Shown: positions 5,201 to 5,333 of the stretch, in pieces
Position numbering within the stretch: the first letter of the stretch is position 1
Layout: the number at the start of each line of letters is the position of its first letter
Assembly: GCA_022567365.1 (NCBI GenBank)
Contig: JADFHG010000286.1
Location: forward strand, 1-5,333
DNA: 5,333 bases
Direction: 5' to 3'
DNA from: Planctomycetota bacterium
Lineage (GTDB): Bacteria > Planctomycetota > Phycisphaerae > UBA1845
Notes under the pieces: generated by a model
Seen by the model: only the letters and a program-made list of their open reading frames with translations
Told to the model about the DNA's origin: nothing
Databases searched by the model: none
Position numbers and translations under genes: made by a program

Positions 5201-5333
5201 CTGCGACGCGAACGGCGTGCCCGACGAGTGCGATCCGGACTGCAACGACAACGACGTTCCCGACGCGTGCGACATCTCCGGTGGGACAAGCGAAGACTGC
5301 GACGAAAACGGCGTGCCGGACGAGTGTGATCCG
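2211..5333 (+). CDS. secreted M12B (reprolysin-like) zinc metalloprotease with calcium repeats and beta-propeller (3' partial)
   Basis: The frame is open for 1041 codons from ATG 2211 to the window edge with no stop. Residues 1-21 form a signal peptide (MRASLVLTLL..., likely cut after ASA). Residues about 25-225 are a prodomain, including LLFRGKVMGRPGSHVFLAL and PLCGVT (209-214), which resembles the cysteine switch PKMCGVT of reprolysins. The catalytic domain (about 235-443) opens with HLELAVETDFEFY, has the zinc site HEIGHNAGTLH (376-386; ligands H376, H380, H386; catalytic E377) and the Met-turn GTIMSYC (M408). Then come Asp/Asn/Cys repeats (447-585), a six-bladed propeller (about 590-890) and more repeats (894 onward, cut off). 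It is likely an extracellular endopeptidase stabilised by calcium; the substrate is unknown. Residue 387 is Thr where adamalysins usually have Asp. The spacer upstream holds a candidate promoter and a structured leader. The M12-like class is very likely; substrate and anchoring are not known. Confidence 0.92.
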   Translation, partial: MRASLVLTLLMPIVAVCPASAAVPISNTTRTADGVNALSPLPFVDATHQPADQPIRDARRPIRLHTTTEHAVTLSWDRTALRERWLARTPFVIEQLPLVGGRTVDLELRPFAVTGPNTKFVVGRKGEPDAVLDFDPASVLLFRGKVMGRPGSHVFLALSDSRSTGYVDLGRGEGRFRVSSRGADGEPLPPGSISMYEPFGPATAPPGVPLCGVTDTGGTRHSEGGVAGETDFSIKHLELAVETDFEFYVLFRDLDDAAAYLVAMYGAVSDVYLRDVDTHIELVFARLWDTPDDLFNDVDPSPLPEFRQYWNANMGAVHRDLAQLLSGRRDYLFGGQAYLTSLCGGNAYSVVGYAAGFFPDPTMPSPYTYDVMVTAHEIGHNAGTLHTHNVGIDTCQDPTTTPQRGTIMSYCSQTWSGQSSNVDTYFHTIIVGFMRDHITSVECAATDCNLNFVDDLLDIANGDSADTNGNGVPDECEDCNDNKVLDPTDILDGTSTDLNGNSIPDECEADCNGNSIPDDHDIAVGTSVDAYGDGVPDECETDCDDSGVSDYTQIQLDMTLDVDRNALLDSCQDCDGDGTTDHEEMAGGHNIWIASGLQAKPLLEFYADSGVEIGSSQGVGAALVNEGQDLIITPDRRILVSSGADNRVMEFDSDGVYIGDFVPAGVGGLNFPTGLLALPDGRILVVSRGGNNVLAYNATDGTPLGEFVAAGSGGLVAPFGITRAPNGSVMVTSGANEVLEYDGADGTFIRVFVAADDNGGLDQPRGIAFKPDGNLLVASFGTNQTLEFDGVTGESLGRWALFGSPTALNQSSPWGIRIAPTGNVFVVRTGEEFGSGGGGGHPDDNQGDELHLTNAQIYEFDARNGNFIRVHIGGNDHSLEFPTGFDFMPGWDLDCNLNLLPDDCDIASGTSVDDDGSGVPDECEIDCNTNGVFDRFDIIPFGASRDCNANMIPDECDLASAFSLDDNENGVPDECDIDCNANLVPDDLDIQNGTSMDCDANGVPDECDPDCNDNDVPDACDISGGTSEDCDENGVPDECDP
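2835..2852 (+). other. cysteine-switch-like motif PLCGVT in the protease prodomain
   Basis: Codons 209-214 read P-L-C-G-V-T. In reprolysins and snake-venom metalloproteases, PKMCGVT at the prodomain end supplies the cysteine that blocks the active-site zinc; matrix metalloproteases use PRCGVPD. C211 sits about 25 residues before the first strand of the catalytic domain, the expected place. The zymogen role is inferred from this match. Confidence 0.6.
3549..3965 (+). repeat. first block of Asp/Asn/Cys calcium-type repeats (residues 447-585)
   Basis: About nine units of the DxNxNxxPDECD type alternate between long units of about 19 residues (ending GTSx or similar) and short ones of 12-13 (DTNGNGVPDECE). 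The spaced Asp/Asn match calcium loops like those of thrombospondin type 3 repeats. The last three units, DCDDSGVSD, DVDRNALLDSC and DCDGDGTTDHEEM, are degenerate and lead into the propeller. The block probably forms a rigid calcium-dependent spacer. Confidence 0.8.
3978..4880 (+). other. six-bladed NHL/SMP-30-like beta-propeller (residues 590-890)
   Basis: Blades repeat about every 40-45 residues with the pattern GIAFxPDGNLLVAS...NxVLEFDGxTGxFIxxFVAxG. Cores begin near 592 (WIASG), 629 (DLIITPDRRILVSS), 674 (GLLALPDGRILVVS), 720 (GITRAPNGSVMVTS), 766 (GIAFKPDGNLLVAS) and 815 (GIRIAPTGNVFVV). GFDFMPG (884-890) ends the domain. Blade six carries a Gly/Asp/His-rich insertion (about 831-854). 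Such propellers usually bind proteins or ligands, so here it may present substrate to the protease or bind a surface; that is inference. Confidence 0.8.
4890..5333 (+). repeat. second block of calcium-type repeats, cut by the window edge (residues 894-1041)
   Basis: Nine units are visible. Long (19-20 residues, e.g. DCNANLVPDDLDIQNGTSM) and short (13 residues, e.g. DCDANGVPDECDP) units alternate with a 32-residue, 96-base super-period. The order breaks once, where two long units sit together (DCNTNGVFDRFDIIPFGASR then DCNANMIPDECDLASAFSL). Units here are closer to one another than in the first block, suggesting more recent duplication. The array is still running at the last base, so the protein continues. 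Confidence 0.85.

Noticed and set aside
4781..5275. 164-codon minus-strand frame with SHSSGTPF repeats over the second repeat block, and a similar one at 3482-3775
   Set aside because: The repeats mirror the Asp/Asn/Cys codons on the plus strand. They are an antisense product of biased repeat codons, not a separate Ser-rich protein family.
1..5333. CRISPR array, tRNA, rRNA or insertion sequence
   Set aside because: I saw no spaced direct repeats of CRISPR size, no tRNA-like cloverleaf and no transposase frame. The long coding repeats lie within the protease and are protein repeats.

Overview
The window is GC-rich bacterial DNA that reads best as Planctomycetota, perhaps a Phycisphaerae-like lineage. 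This is an inference from protein style. The two secreted proteins carry calcium-loop motifs of the DCNANGVPDECDI and DGIIDFDDIL types. The large gene also has an N-terminal region, zincin domain and Asp/Asn/Cys-rich tail typical of planctomycete surface proteases. No rRNA, tRNA or phylogenetic marker is present to confirm it.

Layout: (1) bases 1-95 hold the last 30 codons of a plus-strand secreted protein ending in a dockerin/EF-hand-like motif. (2) Bases 96-312 are a spacer with weak hairpins and a perfect 15-bp dyad, GCGTTGACACAACGC, overlapping a TTGACA hexamer. (3) Bases 313-717 (+) encode a GlcG/HbpS-family (DUF336) protein from a GTG start with a strong Shine-Dalgarno. (4) Bases 718-911 separate two convergent genes and hold hairpins and a TTGAAAAA...TTTTTCAA inverted repeat. 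(5) Bases 912-1796 (-) encode a 294-residue ATP-grasp ligase of the RimK/GshB/DcsG-like type. (6) Bases 1797-2210 are a 414-base divergent spacer. It holds a good sigma70-like promoter pointing right, three tandem GGTTGGCC copies, four copies of GGTGTCC, a long bulged hairpin and a G9 run. (7) From 2211 to the window end (+), one uninterrupted frame of 1041 codons encodes a very large secreted zinc protease that continues past the edge.

The protease has a signal peptide, a prodomain ending in a PLCGVT cysteine-switch-like motif, an M12B/reprolysin-like catalytic domain (HEIGHNAGTLH, Met-turn at M408), a first block of calcium-type repeats, a six-bladed NHL-like beta-propeller, and a second repeat block cut by the window edge. 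I checked this frame codon by codon from 2211 to 5333 and found no stop or frameshift.

The genes do not form an operon. The two secreted calcium-repeat proteins are probably surface or extracellular. The HbpS-like protein and the ATP-grasp enzyme are predicted cytoplasmic and have no evident functional link to them. The most interesting material is the protease architecture, its cysteine switch, and the unusual leader in front of it.
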